In this document: one piece after another, positions 35,637-42,842 of the stretch
How the letters are laid out: each line of letters begins with the position of its first letter
Numbering within the stretch: the stretch's first letter is position 1
Assembly (NCBI GenBank): GCA_945788685.1
Contig: CALZMZ010000001.1
Span: forward strand, 1 to 42,842
Direction: 5' to 3'
Length of the DNA: 42,842 nt
DNA from: Thermodesulfovibrionia bacterium
GTDB taxonomy: Bacteria; Nitrospirota; Thermodesulfovibrionia; UBA6902
The notes under the pieces: generated by a model
What the model was told of the DNA's origin: nothing
What the model saw: only the letters and a program-made list of their open reading frames with translations
Databases searched by the model: none
Position numbers and translations under genes: made by a program

Positions 35637-36614
35637 ATGCGGCGTTCCCATTATCATGCGATGAAAATGAAAAAACTTTTAGATAGGCCGGGTAATATAT
35701 CGATTATTATTTTTGCAGTTATAAGTATACTCCTTTATTACAGCGGGCATGCCTCTGGAATTGATTTCACCTACATACAACACCTTTATGACATAACATT
35801 TGACATGAACGAGCCAAGCGATGTGGCTGTTTCGGGGAGTGGCCAAATCTACATCGTTGATGGTGTCAACAACAGGGTGGTTGTGAGCAACAAAAAAGGT
35901 AAGGTCATCTTTGCCTTTGGAGAAAAAGGTTCAGGCATGGGTCAAATGCTTTATCCGCTCGGCATTTTTGTTGACAGCACCGGAAATGTTTATCTTGCTG
36001 ATTCAGGAAACCACAGGATACAGATCTTTGACCCCTTTGGTGAGTTTCAATCAGAAATTAAAATCCCTTCAGTTAAAGGTGTTCTTGCCGACCCTACCGA
36101 CATTACTGTTGATGAGTCAAGAAACAGAATCTACATTGTAGACAATAACAACCATCATATCCTTGTGTATGACCTTGATACACTGAAACTGCTTGATACC
36201 TATGGCACCCCTGGCATGGGAAAAAGGCAGTTCCGTTATCCCTTCCTGATTTCAGCTGATAAAGCCAACTATCTTTATATTGTTGATGTCATAAATACCC
36301 GTGTGCAGGTCCTCAACCCTGATGGAAAGTTTGTGCAATATATAGGTGGATGGGGTGTTGAAAAAGGTGAATTTTTCAGGCCCAAGGGTGTTGCCGTGGA
36401 CAGAAGTAACAGGGTGTTTGTCAGTGACGGGTATATGGGAGTCATTCAGGTATTTAAAACAAATGGTGAGTTTGATTCCGTCATAAGCATTGCTGATAAA
36501 TCCAGAATCAAGAAGTTTAACAAACCTGTCGGCATTTTCATTGATAACAATAACAGGCTCTATGTGGTTGAGATGTTTGCCAACCGTGTGGGTGTCTATG
36601 ATATTTTTTATTAA
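35637..36614 (+). CDS. module 2 D: secreted NHL-repeat propeller
   Basis: This protein has up to 325 residues. ATG 35661 (MKMKKLLDRPG) is the likelier start for a normal signal peptide (ISIIIFAVISILLYYSGHASG). It contains about six NHL blades: PSDVAVSGSGQIYIVDGVNNRVVVS, PLGIFVDSTGNVYLADSGNHRIQIF and PKGVAVDRSNRVFVSDGYMGVIQVF. It is a clear paralogue of 29357-30271 with the same blade order. It is placed three bases before the 20-heme gene, so close expression of propeller and cytochrome is conserved in both modules. Confidence 0.88.
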   Translation: MRRSHYHAMKMKKLLDRPGNISIIIFAVISILLYYSGHASGIDFTYIQHLYDITFDMNEPSDVAVSGSGQIYIVDGVNNRVVVSNKKGKVIFAFGEKGSGMGQMLYPLGIFVDSTGNVYLADSGNHRIQIFDPFGEFQSEIKIPSVKGVLADPTDITVDESRNRIYIVDNNNHHILVYDLDTLKLLDTYGTPGMGKRQFRYPFLISADKANYLYIVDVINTRVQVLNPDGKFVQYIGGWGVEKGEFFRPKGVAVDRSNRVFVSDGYMGVIQVFKTNGEFDSVISIADKSRIKKFNKPVGIFIDNNNRLYVVEMFANRVGVYDIFY

Positions 36615-36617
36615 ATC

Positions 36618-39092
36618 ATGATTAATAAAATTTTTCTGGTATCATTGATCCTGTGTTCAATAATTCCGGCATCTGCATCATTCGCCCTGGTTGAAACTCC
36701 AAGGAATCCTGATTCTGCAAAAGAGTGCGCCATTTGTCACTACAGATGGATAGATACCTTTTATCTGGATGGTAAAGGCTCAGACCTTGTACCATACCAG
36801 CAGGAAAAGGTCGTGGCTAGACTGGAAATGTGCTTTACCTGCCATGACGGCAGTGTTGTCGATTCACGGGCAAGAGTCTATAACGACAAACATCATAATA
36901 CAGACAAGCCGCCGCCTCCCCATATGAAAATACCCGATATTTTTCCTCTCGATGAAAACGGAGTGATGCAGTGCGCCACCTGTCATACTGCCCATGGCGT
37001 ACCAAGCGAGATGGGGATTGAGAAAACGATTTTTATCAGGGCATCAAACAATAACTCTGAGATGTGCATAATGTGCCATACAGATAAGGAAGGAAGCATT
37101 TCAAACGGCAACCACCCTGTCGGACCGGCAGAAAAAGAGATCCCGCTGAACCTGATCAGTCATGGATCACGTGTAGGGGATAAAAAGAACCATATCATAT
37201 GTGAAACCTGTCACACGGTTCATGGTTCACCCAATGAGAGTTTTCTTATAGAGAGCGCGAGAAATTCGGGTCTGTGTCTTGAGTGCCATGCTGATAAGAA
37301 TGTCTTTGATGCTGATGGCAAGAGAAACCACCAGCATGTGGTCAATGTTAAGCCGGTTAATGTCAAAATACCTGAAGAGGTCATTGATAAGGGAGCTAAG
37401 ATCGGCTGGGAGGGAGAGATAATATGTCAGACGTGCCACAAGGTGCACAATAACAATATCGAAAAAACACTTCTTTTAATTATGAAAGATGAGAAGTCAT
37501 CACTGTGCCTGACCTGCCATAAGGACAAGAACTACCTTGCCGATACCAAGCATAACCTGGTCCACTTAGCGCCCAAAGAGAAAAACCTTGAAGGAAAGAC
37601 AGTTGCTGAAGCCGGAATATGCTCACCCTGTCACCTGCCGCATAAAGAAGCAAGAACATCGGGTGAAGGGGAGGACTTTATAACACGTCTCTGTCTGAGC
37701 TGTCATAAAAAAGGGAATATTGCTGAAAAGGCGGTGCCTGTTGATTACAGGCATCCTCTTGGCATAAGTCCTTTTAATAATGGAAGTGATACTCAACTGA
37801 ACCTGGCGACTCCGGACATTGATGAAGACACATTCACCCTTCCGCTGTTTAATAAATACGGGATACAGGACCATGACGGTAATGTGACATGCACGACATG
37901 TCATGATCCGCACAGGTGGAGACCTGATTCAGAAAAGGGCGAGATCAGGGAGGATATAAAAGGGGACAGTTTCAGCTCCTTTCTCAGAAAGACCGCACCT
38001 GATATATGTAAAGAGTGCCACAGTAATAAATTTTTCATTGAGAATTCAAAGCATGATATAGCAAAGGTTGCCCCTGAAGAAAAAAACTCCCTTGACCAGA
38101 CACCATCAGAGTCAGGTCTCTGTGGAGTTTGCCATCTTGTCCATGGCGGACAGCAGGGATATCTCTGGGCCAGAAAAACAGTATCTGAAAGCGGCAATAT
38201 AGTGCAGGACCTCTGTACAGGATGTCACAATGAACAGGGAATGGCAAAGGAAAAGATCATAAAGGACTATTCCCATCCTGTAAACATATCTCTCACTGAA
38301 TCAGGCCTGACCACCACCCTTCCCCTGTTTGATAAGAAAGGACATCTGGCTGATAACGGCTTAATGACCTGTGAGACCTGCCATGATCCGCACAAATGGT
38401 CACCAGATAATACCGCAACCGGGGAACATTTCAAGGTTGAGGGTACAATAAGTAACAGTTTTCTCAGAACAGCAAACTTTCCCTCTCCAGGATTATGCGG
38501 AGACTGTCACAAGGATGAATCCTATATTGAAAAGACCGACCATGACATGATGATATCCGAATCATATGGACTGAAAGTTGCTGAATCAGGAACATGCGGT
38601 GTGTGCCATAATGTCCATAACAGCAAGAACAAGACCCGGCTATGGGCGCTGGACTTTGCTGACGGTGCATCCATGATGGACAAAATGTGCAACTACTGTC
38701 ATTCCGGAAACGGCTCGGCAAAAGACAAAATTCCGGATATTGCCTCCCATCCTGATGATCAACTGATAAACAATATTGGCCGGGACATCAAGCATACACC
38801 CAACTATTTCCCGCTGTATAATGACAGATCAGGTGAGTATCTGTCTGTAGGAAATATCTCATGCCCCTCCTGTCATAATGTGCACCAGTGGGACCCCAAG
38901 TTCAAGAAAATTGGGCCGGGAACAAATATTGAAGGTAATGCAACAAACAGTTTCTTAAGGATGCAGACATACAGCCTTTTATGCATTGACTGTCATGGTC
39001 TTGATGCCCTGTTCAGGTTTAAATACTATCATGATGTTGAGGAGAGAGTTGAGAAGATTACCAATATAATAGTCCCGGATACATTTCAGTAA
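36618..39092 (+). CDS. module 2 E: 20-heme cytochrome c
   Basis: This 824-residue protein has signal peptide MINKIFLVSLILCSIIPASASFA and twenty CXXCH motifs. The repeats follow the order of the copy-1 protein (CATCHTAHG; CSPCHLPH; CTTCHDPHRW; CGVCHLVHG; CPSCHNVHQW) and share the closing CIDCHGLDALFRFKYYHD. An extra diheme repeat near residues 190-300 (ICETCHTVHGSP...CLECHADKN then ICQTCHKVHNNN...CLTCHKDKN) accounts for two more hemes than copy 1. No membrane anchor follows the signal peptide, so it should be periplasmic or exported. It is the last gene of module 2. Confidence 0.9.
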   Translation: MINKIFLVSLILCSIIPASASFALVETPRNPDSAKECAICHYRWIDTFYLDGKGSDLVPYQQEKVVARLEMCFTCHDGSVVDSRARVYNDKHHNTDKPPPPHMKIPDIFPLDENGVMQCATCHTAHGVPSEMGIEKTIFIRASNNNSEMCIMCHTDKEGSISNGNHPVGPAEKEIPLNLISHGSRVGDKKNHIICETCHTVHGSPNESFLIESARNSGLCLECHADKNVFDADGKRNHQHVVNVKPVNVKIPEEVIDKGAKIGWEGEIICQTCHKVHNNNIEKTLLLIMKDEKSSLCLTCHKDKNYLADTKHNLVHLAPKEKNLEGKTVAEAGICSPCHLPHKEARTSGEGEDFITRLCLSCHKKGNIAEKAVPVDYRHPLGISPFNNGSDTQLNLATPDIDEDTFTLPLFNKYGIQDHDGNVTCTTCHDPHRWRPDSEKGEIREDIKGDSFSSFLRKTAPDICKECHSNKFFIENSKHDIAKVAPEEKNSLDQTPSESGLCGVCHLVHGGQQGYLWARKTVSESGNIVQDLCTGCHNEQGMAKEKIIKDYSHPVNISLTESGLTTTLPLFDKKGHLADNGLMTCETCHDPHKWSPDNTATGEHFKVEGTISNSFLRTANFPSPGLCGDCHKDESYIEKTDHDMMISESYGLKVAESGTCGVCHNVHNSKNKTRLWALDFADGASMMDKMCNYCHSGNGSAKDKIPDIASHPDDQLINNIGRDIKHTPNYFPLYNDRSGEYLSVGNISCPSCHNVHQWDPKFKKIGPGTNIEGNATNSFLRMQTYSLLCIDCHGLDALFRFKYYHDVEERVEKITNIIVPDTFQ

Positions 39093-39262
39093 TATTGACC
39101 CGGACAATTCATAATTAAGACAGGCATGCTAAAAATAAATTATTCATCGATACCTTGGAGACAACTGCCAGGAACACGCTGTTTAGTCCACATTATTCAC
39201 ACATCCAGGGAGGTAAGCTTTATAAAAAGCTACGGGAGCGGCTTTAGCAGAAGATGACCAGA

Positions 39263-39652
39263 CTAGGATTTAATAAAGAACTTCGCAACGGAACTTCCCA
39301 GAAAAGCTCCAAAAAAATCAGCGGCAACATCACCTCCGGACGAGTATCTTCCCGGAACAAAATACTGGTGGATTTCATCAGTTACTCCATAAAAACCTGC
39401 AAAAAGAAGTGCAGCTATAAATAACGACTTCTTCAGTCCGCTTCTTCGTAAAGAAAGATACAACAAAAATGCAAGCGGAATATAAATTAATGTATGGATC
39501 ACCTTGTCGGCATTTTCAGGTATTCCATGTATACGAAAGCTCTGCTGTGATGAAAGAATAAAGATTATCCCCATATACCCGAAGGTAAAAATCCAGCACA
39601 TAATTGCACTTCTGAAATTTACATCCTGATGACTATTCATTTCAATCTTCAT
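39263..39652 (-). CDS. VanZ-like membrane protein
   Basis: This protein of about 129 residues has roughly four hydrophobic segments. The DKVIHTLIYIPLAFLLY and GVTDEIHQYFVPGRYSSGGDVAADFFGAFLG blocks are the hallmark of the VanZ-like family. The start is ATG 39652, with AGGAG five bases upstream; the track's GTG 39658 overlaps that ribosome site. The biochemical role of this family is poorly known; a few members affect glycopeptide susceptibility. There is no functional link to the cytochrome modules apparent from position. Confidence 0.88.
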   Translation of the reverse strand: MKIEMNSHQDVNFRSAIMCWIFTFGYMGIIFILSSQQSFRIHGIPENADKVIHTLIYIPLAFLLYLSLRRSGLKKSLFIAALLFAGFYGVTDEIHQYFVPGRYSSGGDVAADFFGAFLGSSVAKFFIKS

Positions 39653-39872
39653 ATCCACTCCTGATTATACTGGTAGCAGCCACTTTATAATTGTAATTAT
39701 TATAAATACATTAGCAATAATTCCGCTAATTTGTTTTTATGAGCACGAGCCAGAAGATCTCCCCGGACAATCCTTTATTATTTTACAACAATTACAAATG
39801 AATACATAAGATGACAGGATAAATATCGCATTTCTTTGATGCAGACTGATCCGTAATATTCTTTAGAAAAGA

Positions 39873-40382
39873 TTATTTTTTATATCGTTCCAGTTCTGAT
39901 GTAAGCTTTGCCACTTCCTCTTTCAGTGCTTTCATTTTTACTTCCCTGTTTACAGCCATGTCGTAAAATTCCTGCAGATCCTTAACTTTTTTCTTAAGAT
40001 TAATCTGCATCTCGATTTTATCCGTAATATCATCAAACAATGAAACAAAATATCCTTTTTTAGGGCAATAGGCATTAACCGAGTACCACTTCCTGAATGG
40101 CTCAAAATATAAATCAAATTTAGCGGATTCTCCGGTTAAAGCAACATTCCCATATATAGTAATCAGGTCAGTTTTTGAATGTTTAATATCCGGTATTATC
40201 TCAGTTACCCTCTTACCGATAATTTCTTTATGTTTCAGGCCGGTGAAGGTTTCAAACGCGTTATTGACCTGCAGGAATATATAGTCTATTGGTTTATTTT
40301 GAGTATCAAATATAACTTCATGATATGCAAATCCTATTTGCATATGTTTAAAAAGCCTCTGAAACTCTGAATCCGTTGTCAT
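39873..40382 (-). CDS. stand-alone PAS-domain protein with C-terminal coiled coil
   Basis: This protein of about 169 residues starts at ATG 40382 after an AGAGGG ribosome site (the track uses GTG 40388). A PAS domain spans about residues 10-128: IGFAYHEVIFDTQNKPIDYIFLQVNNAFETFTG, then IIGKRVTEIIPDI and a PAC-like FVSLFDDITDKI. A heptad-rich tail follows (KVKDLQEFYDMAVNREVKMKALKEEVAKLTSELERY). Such tails are typically followed by a kinase or GGDEF domain; here the frame simply ends. It may be a free sensor module or the remnant of a larger sensor kinase. No ligand-binding residue can be assigned. Confidence 0.82.
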   Translation of the reverse strand: MTTDSEFQRLFKHMQIGFAYHEVIFDTQNKPIDYIFLQVNNAFETFTGLKHKEIIGKRVTEIIPDIKHSKTDLITIYGNVALTGESAKFDLYFEPFRKWYSVNAYCPKKGYFVSLFDDITDKIEMQINLKKKVKDLQEFYDMAVNREVKMKALKEEVAKLTSELERYKK

Positions 40383-40525
40383 AAGCACCCTCTCTATTCA
40401 TACTATAATACGCAAGAGAGGGAATATGTCAATAACCATACTATGCCTGACAACTCTAATTATCTATGATATTGCATTGAGCGTCATTTCCCGACTGGAC
40501 CGCCCCTGTAAGCTGAAACAGATCA

Positions 40526-40687
40526 TTATTCGTCTACTTTAGTAAAAATATCTTTTCCTGCCTGGCATTGCGGACATAGCCAGTCATCCGGCAAATCCTC
40601 AAATGCGGTCCCGGGACCAATGTTCTGTGTATAATCTCCCTCTGCCGGGTCATACACATAACCACACGGGCAGTCATATTTATCCAT
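40526..40687 (-). CDS. rubredoxin (53 aa) with CPC instead of CXXC at the first iron knuckle
   Basis: This gene is too short for the ORF track. The minus-strand ATG 40687 follows a GAGGAGGAA ribosome site and encodes [19 protein letters not shown] ... [20 protein letters not shown], a full-length rubredoxin. The C-terminal knuckle CPQC is normal. The first knuckle reads C-P-C-G-Y, with one residue between the cysteines where most rubredoxins have two (C-x-x-C-G). The rest ([18 protein letters not shown]) is textbook. Rubredoxins carry single electrons, often to peroxide- or superoxide-reducing enzymes in anaerobes. No such partner gene lies next to it. Confidence 0.93.
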   Translation of the reverse strand: MDKYDCPCGYVYDPAEGDYTQNIGPGTAFEDLPDDWLCPQCQAGKDIFTKVDE

Positions 40688-41097
40688 GCGTTCCTCCTCT
40701 ACAGTTTGTTATCAAGTTTGTCGTCGCTGCTGGATCACGATTCATATTTTGTGATTAGTGAAAGCACATCTGACGAGTAATTACTGCCTCTTATTTTAAC
40801 ATGAGCCCGGATAAGTACCATGATTTATATCATAACAGGTTTGAGATTGATCGGTAACCGGGTTATCTTTTCTTTCTATTATCATCGGTCATCCATTCAA
40901 GCAATTCAAGCGGATTGATCGGGTAAACCTTTTATCTTTGCGGTCTTTACTTCAGGCCATTTGAGGAGATTAGCAATATTAAGCCACATTGTAGTAAACT
41001 TACTTTCGACTTTAGCTGATGGGGTAATACAGGAACGATTGAAAAATTCTGACCCCGATATAATTTTATTTAAATCTTAATATGGAGGAATTAAAAA
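40688..41097. other. intergenic region; possible gene remnant, no firm gene
   Basis: There is no convincing gene in these 410 bases. On the minus strand, ATG 40989 opens 27 codons (MWLNIANLLKWPEVKTAKIKG) that end at TGA 40906. A neighbouring frame continues with VYPINPLELLEWMTDDNRKKR to a stop at 40863, as if one frameshift broke a small protein; I do not recognise it. A TTCTGACCCCGAT stretch near 41047 resembles sequence often seen beside small transposon-like repeats. The SWIB gene's ribosome site (GGAGG) lies at the right edge. Confidence 0.35.
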
Positions 41098-41424
41098 ATG
41101 GCAGAAGCAAAGGGATTGAGTAAACCGGTAAAGATGAAAAATGATCTCGCAGAGTTTCTGGGAGCTGCAGAACTTCCCAGGACAGAGATTACAAAAAAAC
41201 TCTGGGACTATATTAAAGCGAATAAACTTCAGACAAAGACTGAAAATGGAAAGCCTGAGAACGCGGGCAAATTTATTGTGGCTGATGCTAAATTGCTCCC
41301 GATCTTTAAAAACACAAAATCCACAAGTAAATCAGGCAAGGTCACTGACCTTACTCATATGAAGGAAGGCCAGACGATCAACATGATGCAGATGGCCTCT
41401 GTTGTCGGCGCTAACATAGAATAA
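41098..41424 (+). CDS. SWIB/MDM2-domain protein
   Basis: This 108-residue protein starts at ATG 41098 after a clear TGGAGGAA ribosome site. The segment LAEFLGAAELPRTEITKKLWDYIKANKLQTKTENG is a typical SWIB (BAF60b) domain start. The FIVADAKLLPIF block and the helical MMQMASVVGANI end complete it. An insertion of about 20 residues (NTKSTSKSGKVTDLTHMKEG) separates the last two elements. Bacterial SWIB proteins occur sporadically, alone or fused to topoisomerase I, and are presumed DNA-associated. The function here is unknown. Confidence 0.88.
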   Translation: MAEAKGLSKPVKMKNDLAEFLGAAELPRTEITKKLWDYIKANKLQTKTENGKPENAGKFIVADAKLLPIFKNTKSTSKSGKVTDLTHMKEGQTINMMQMASVVGANIE

Positions 41425-41482
41425 GCTGAATCATTCCCCGGGATCAGTTCCCGTTAAAGAGGAAATCAGATTTATTGAATAA

Positions 41483-41596
41483 CTGTTCCAACCGCTTGAA
41501 CAGTTCCAGCCGCTTGAGCCGTTTAACTGTTCAAGCAGTTCGAGCAGATCAAGCGATTGGAACTTTTTTGTTGAACTGTTCAAGCGGTTGAAACAG
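41483..41596. repeat. nested inverted/direct repeats of a CAACCGCTTGAACAG motif
   Basis: The outer arms 41483-41506 and 41573-41596 are reverse complements over 24 bases with one mismatch. Between them are further degenerate copies of the unit (CAGCCGCTTGAGCCG; CTGTTCAAGCAGTTCGAGCAG). The block lies between the SWIB and VKOR genes. It has no ORF of its own; the track's minus-strand 63-residue frame here is repeat-derived. It is probably a dispersed intergenic repeat of this genome and could fold into a long stem-loop in either transcript. Confidence 0.8.
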
Positions 41597-41710
41597 TATT
41601 TCCCATCCTGTTTTATCAACATAAATATTGTGGTAGAATGAAGTGATGGCTTAAGTCCCCTTTTTCAGGGTATGAGATAAAAAATTATATGCATTTGAAA
41701 GAACAGAGCT

Positions 41711-42658
41711 ATGGGTAAGAAAAAGAAACGCAAGGCGGCTTCTCAGAAGAAACAGGTGGCAGCAAAAGAAAAACCTGTTCAGGAACAACCGGTAGATCAA
41801 AAAAAGAAAAAGAAGAAAAAACAGCCGGTGCTGAAGATGATGGAAAAGCCCAACTGGCTTCTTACAGGACTGGCAGCAGCAGGTATGATACTGACTGCTT
41901 ATCTTGCTGTAACCGGCTGGCTGGATAAAGCACCTGTCCTTTGTGACGATGGGAGCTCATGCGACATTGTTCAGCAGAGCAGATGGGGGACTTTTCTGGG
42001 CATTCCCACTGCTCTCCTGGGTTTTCTAACGTATGCTGTTCTTGGATATGTCGGTTTCCGGATCCGCAATCCCGGGACTCACTGGAAATCAGCATGGACA
42101 GTCTCAATGATTGGTCTGGGCTACAGTATATATCTGATAGTCATTTCAATGGTCGTGATACAGGCAGCCTGCGTCTACTGCATAGCTTCGTTTACTATCA
42201 TGACCATCATCTTTGGGGTAATAACGTTCCAGCGCCCAAAGGAACTGCCAAAATTCAATTTTACTTCCTTCGCAGGTCAGACTGTAATCATAACAGCGGT
42301 AATCGTGGGGGGAATGCATCTGCACTACAGCGGTGTTTTCGATCCAATGGCCGGGCCTGAAGACCCCTTTCTCAGGGGACTGGCCGATCATCTTACACTG
42401 GATCAGGCCATTATGTATGGAGCATACTGGTGACCTGCATGCGTGGAACAGAAGGATCTGTTCGGGGCATCAGCTGAAAGATTTCCCTATGTAGAGTGTT
42501 CTCCTCAGGGCCGCGGAGGACCAAAGGCATCTGTATGCATACGGGAAAAAATCAAATCCTATCCTACATGGATCATAAAGGGCAAAACTTATCTGGGAAT
42601 ACTCGAGCCAGACCGGCTTGCTACCCTTTCAGGATATGTACATGAGGGAAACAGGTAA
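41711..42658 (+). CDS. VKOR-thioredoxin fusion with in-frame UGA (probable selenoprotein)
   Basis: The track splits this gene at TGA 42431-42433, but both halves are in one frame and belong to one known architecture. Residues 1-45 are Lys-rich and cytoplasmic. Residues about 50-190 are a four-helix vitamin K epoxide reductase domain with the loop CDDGSSCDIVQQSRWGTFLG and the active-site pair CVYC. The C-terminal part is a thioredoxin-like domain: MYGAYW-UGA-PACVEQKDLFGASA, then YVECSP and SYPTWIIKGKTYLGI. Homologous fusions read YWCPHC at that spot, so UGA stands precisely for the first catalytic Cys, giving U-P-A-C. The hairpin that follows is SECIS-like. The enzyme would generate or shuttle disulfides at the membrane for exported proteins. 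The alternative is a nonsense mutation, which I consider less likely because the downstream frame is intact. Confidence 0.82.
42446..42463 (+). promoter_or_regulatory. candidate bacterial SECIS hairpin
   Basis: GAACAGA (42446-42452) and TCTGTTC (42457-42463) form a perfect 7-bp stem with an AGGA tetraloop. It starts 12 bases after the UGA; the loop begins 19 bases after it. An outer ATGC/GCAT pair (42439-42442 with 42467-42470) can extend the structure across a small internal loop. A G within the first two loop bases, and a loop 16-37 bases from the UGA, are the reported features of bacterial SECIS elements. The E. coli fdhF loop also begins AGG. The stem lies within the coding region, as required in bacteria. 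Confidence 0.65.
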
Positions 42659-42842
42659 GTAATTATCCATTCGGGAACATTTTCCACCTGATCAACGATC
42701 AAAAAAACTTATTATGCCCCCGTTATGAAACTAATATCTAAGTATTAATGATCCTCAATTACTCTGATTTTTAAGGACTTATCTGTATTGTCATTATTCA
42801 AAGCAATTTATAAATAGCAATATATCTTCCTGTAATCAATAG

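Noticed and set aside
7754-39092. Regular spacing of CxxCH-encoding DNA (TG.CATGACA-like repeats) as a possible CRISPR array
   Set aside because: The periodic ATGACA/TGTCAT words are codons for Cys-His in multiheme cytochromes, are not identical repeats and have no fixed unit length.
39220-39260. AAAGC...GCTTTTTA hairpin after the VanZ-like gene as terminator
   Set aside because: The stem is only about 5 bp with a 10-base loop, too weak to list as a feature.
42443-42658. ORF track entry as an independent 71-residue gene
   Set aside because: It is the in-frame continuation of the VKOR fusion after UGA, starts inside the conserved thioredoxin-like motif and lacks its own ribosome site.

Overview
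This window comes from a Gram-negative, anaerobic, respiratory bacterium with very high c-type cytochrome capacity. By eye I count 116 canonical CXXCH heme motifs in eleven genes, plus six atypically spaced ones. Lipoproteins, an outer-membrane beta-barrel, a sigma-54 activator, rubredoxin and a probable selenoprotein fit the Nitrospirota/Desulfobacterota type of metal- or syntrophy-linked anaerobe. Taxonomy is inferred; there is no rRNA or marker gene here.

Layout. 1-1015 (minus): a CNT nucleoside transporter cut by the window edge. 1280-7398 (plus): a small unknown protein, a GldA/GldF/GldG-like ABC operon with its DUF4340 partner, a 38-bp perfect inverted repeat, and a PpiD/SurA-N-like membrane protein with no catalytic isomerase domain. 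7754-8668 (plus): a seven-heme cytochrome. 8712-22501 (minus): a compact ten-gene operon. In transcription order it encodes an NHL propeller, a YVTN propeller lipoprotein, a large outer-membrane barrel, three CsgG/LpoB-like proteins, a two-domain parvulin-type lipoprotein, a 26-heme lipoprotein, a 16-heme cytochrome and a 7-heme presumed exported cytochrome. Upstream, 22684-23862 is a separately terminated paralogue of that last cytochrome, with a candidate sigma-54 promoter. Next comes an NtrC-type response regulator (24239-25612) whose sensor kinase survives only as a degraded fragment (25626-25905).

26352-39092 (plus) is a tandem duplication of a five-gene electron-transfer module. Each copy has an 8-heme cytochrome with a C-terminal membrane anchor (A), a di-heme-type cytochrome b (B), a triheme cytochrome with an N-terminal anchor (C), an NHL propeller (D) and an 18- or 20-heme cytochrome (E). 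39263-40687 (minus) holds VanZ-like, PAS and rubredoxin genes. 41098-42658 (plus) holds a SWIB-domain protein and a VKOR-thioredoxin fusion interrupted by an in-frame UGA exactly where the first active-site Cys should be. A hairpin follows at SECIS-like distance, so I read it as selenocysteine.

How it may work together (inference). The two A-E modules would oxidise menaquinol at the inner membrane and pass electrons to long periplasmic cytochromes. The minus-strand operon would carry them across the outer membrane through a porin-cytochrome conduit and assemble or export the paralogous small cytochromes, possibly as extracellular wires. The sigma-54 regulator may control the separately transcribed cytochrome. 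The VKOR-thioredoxin selenoprotein could support disulfide or thiol chemistry in the periplasm, where the many cysteine pairs must be kept ready for heme attachment.
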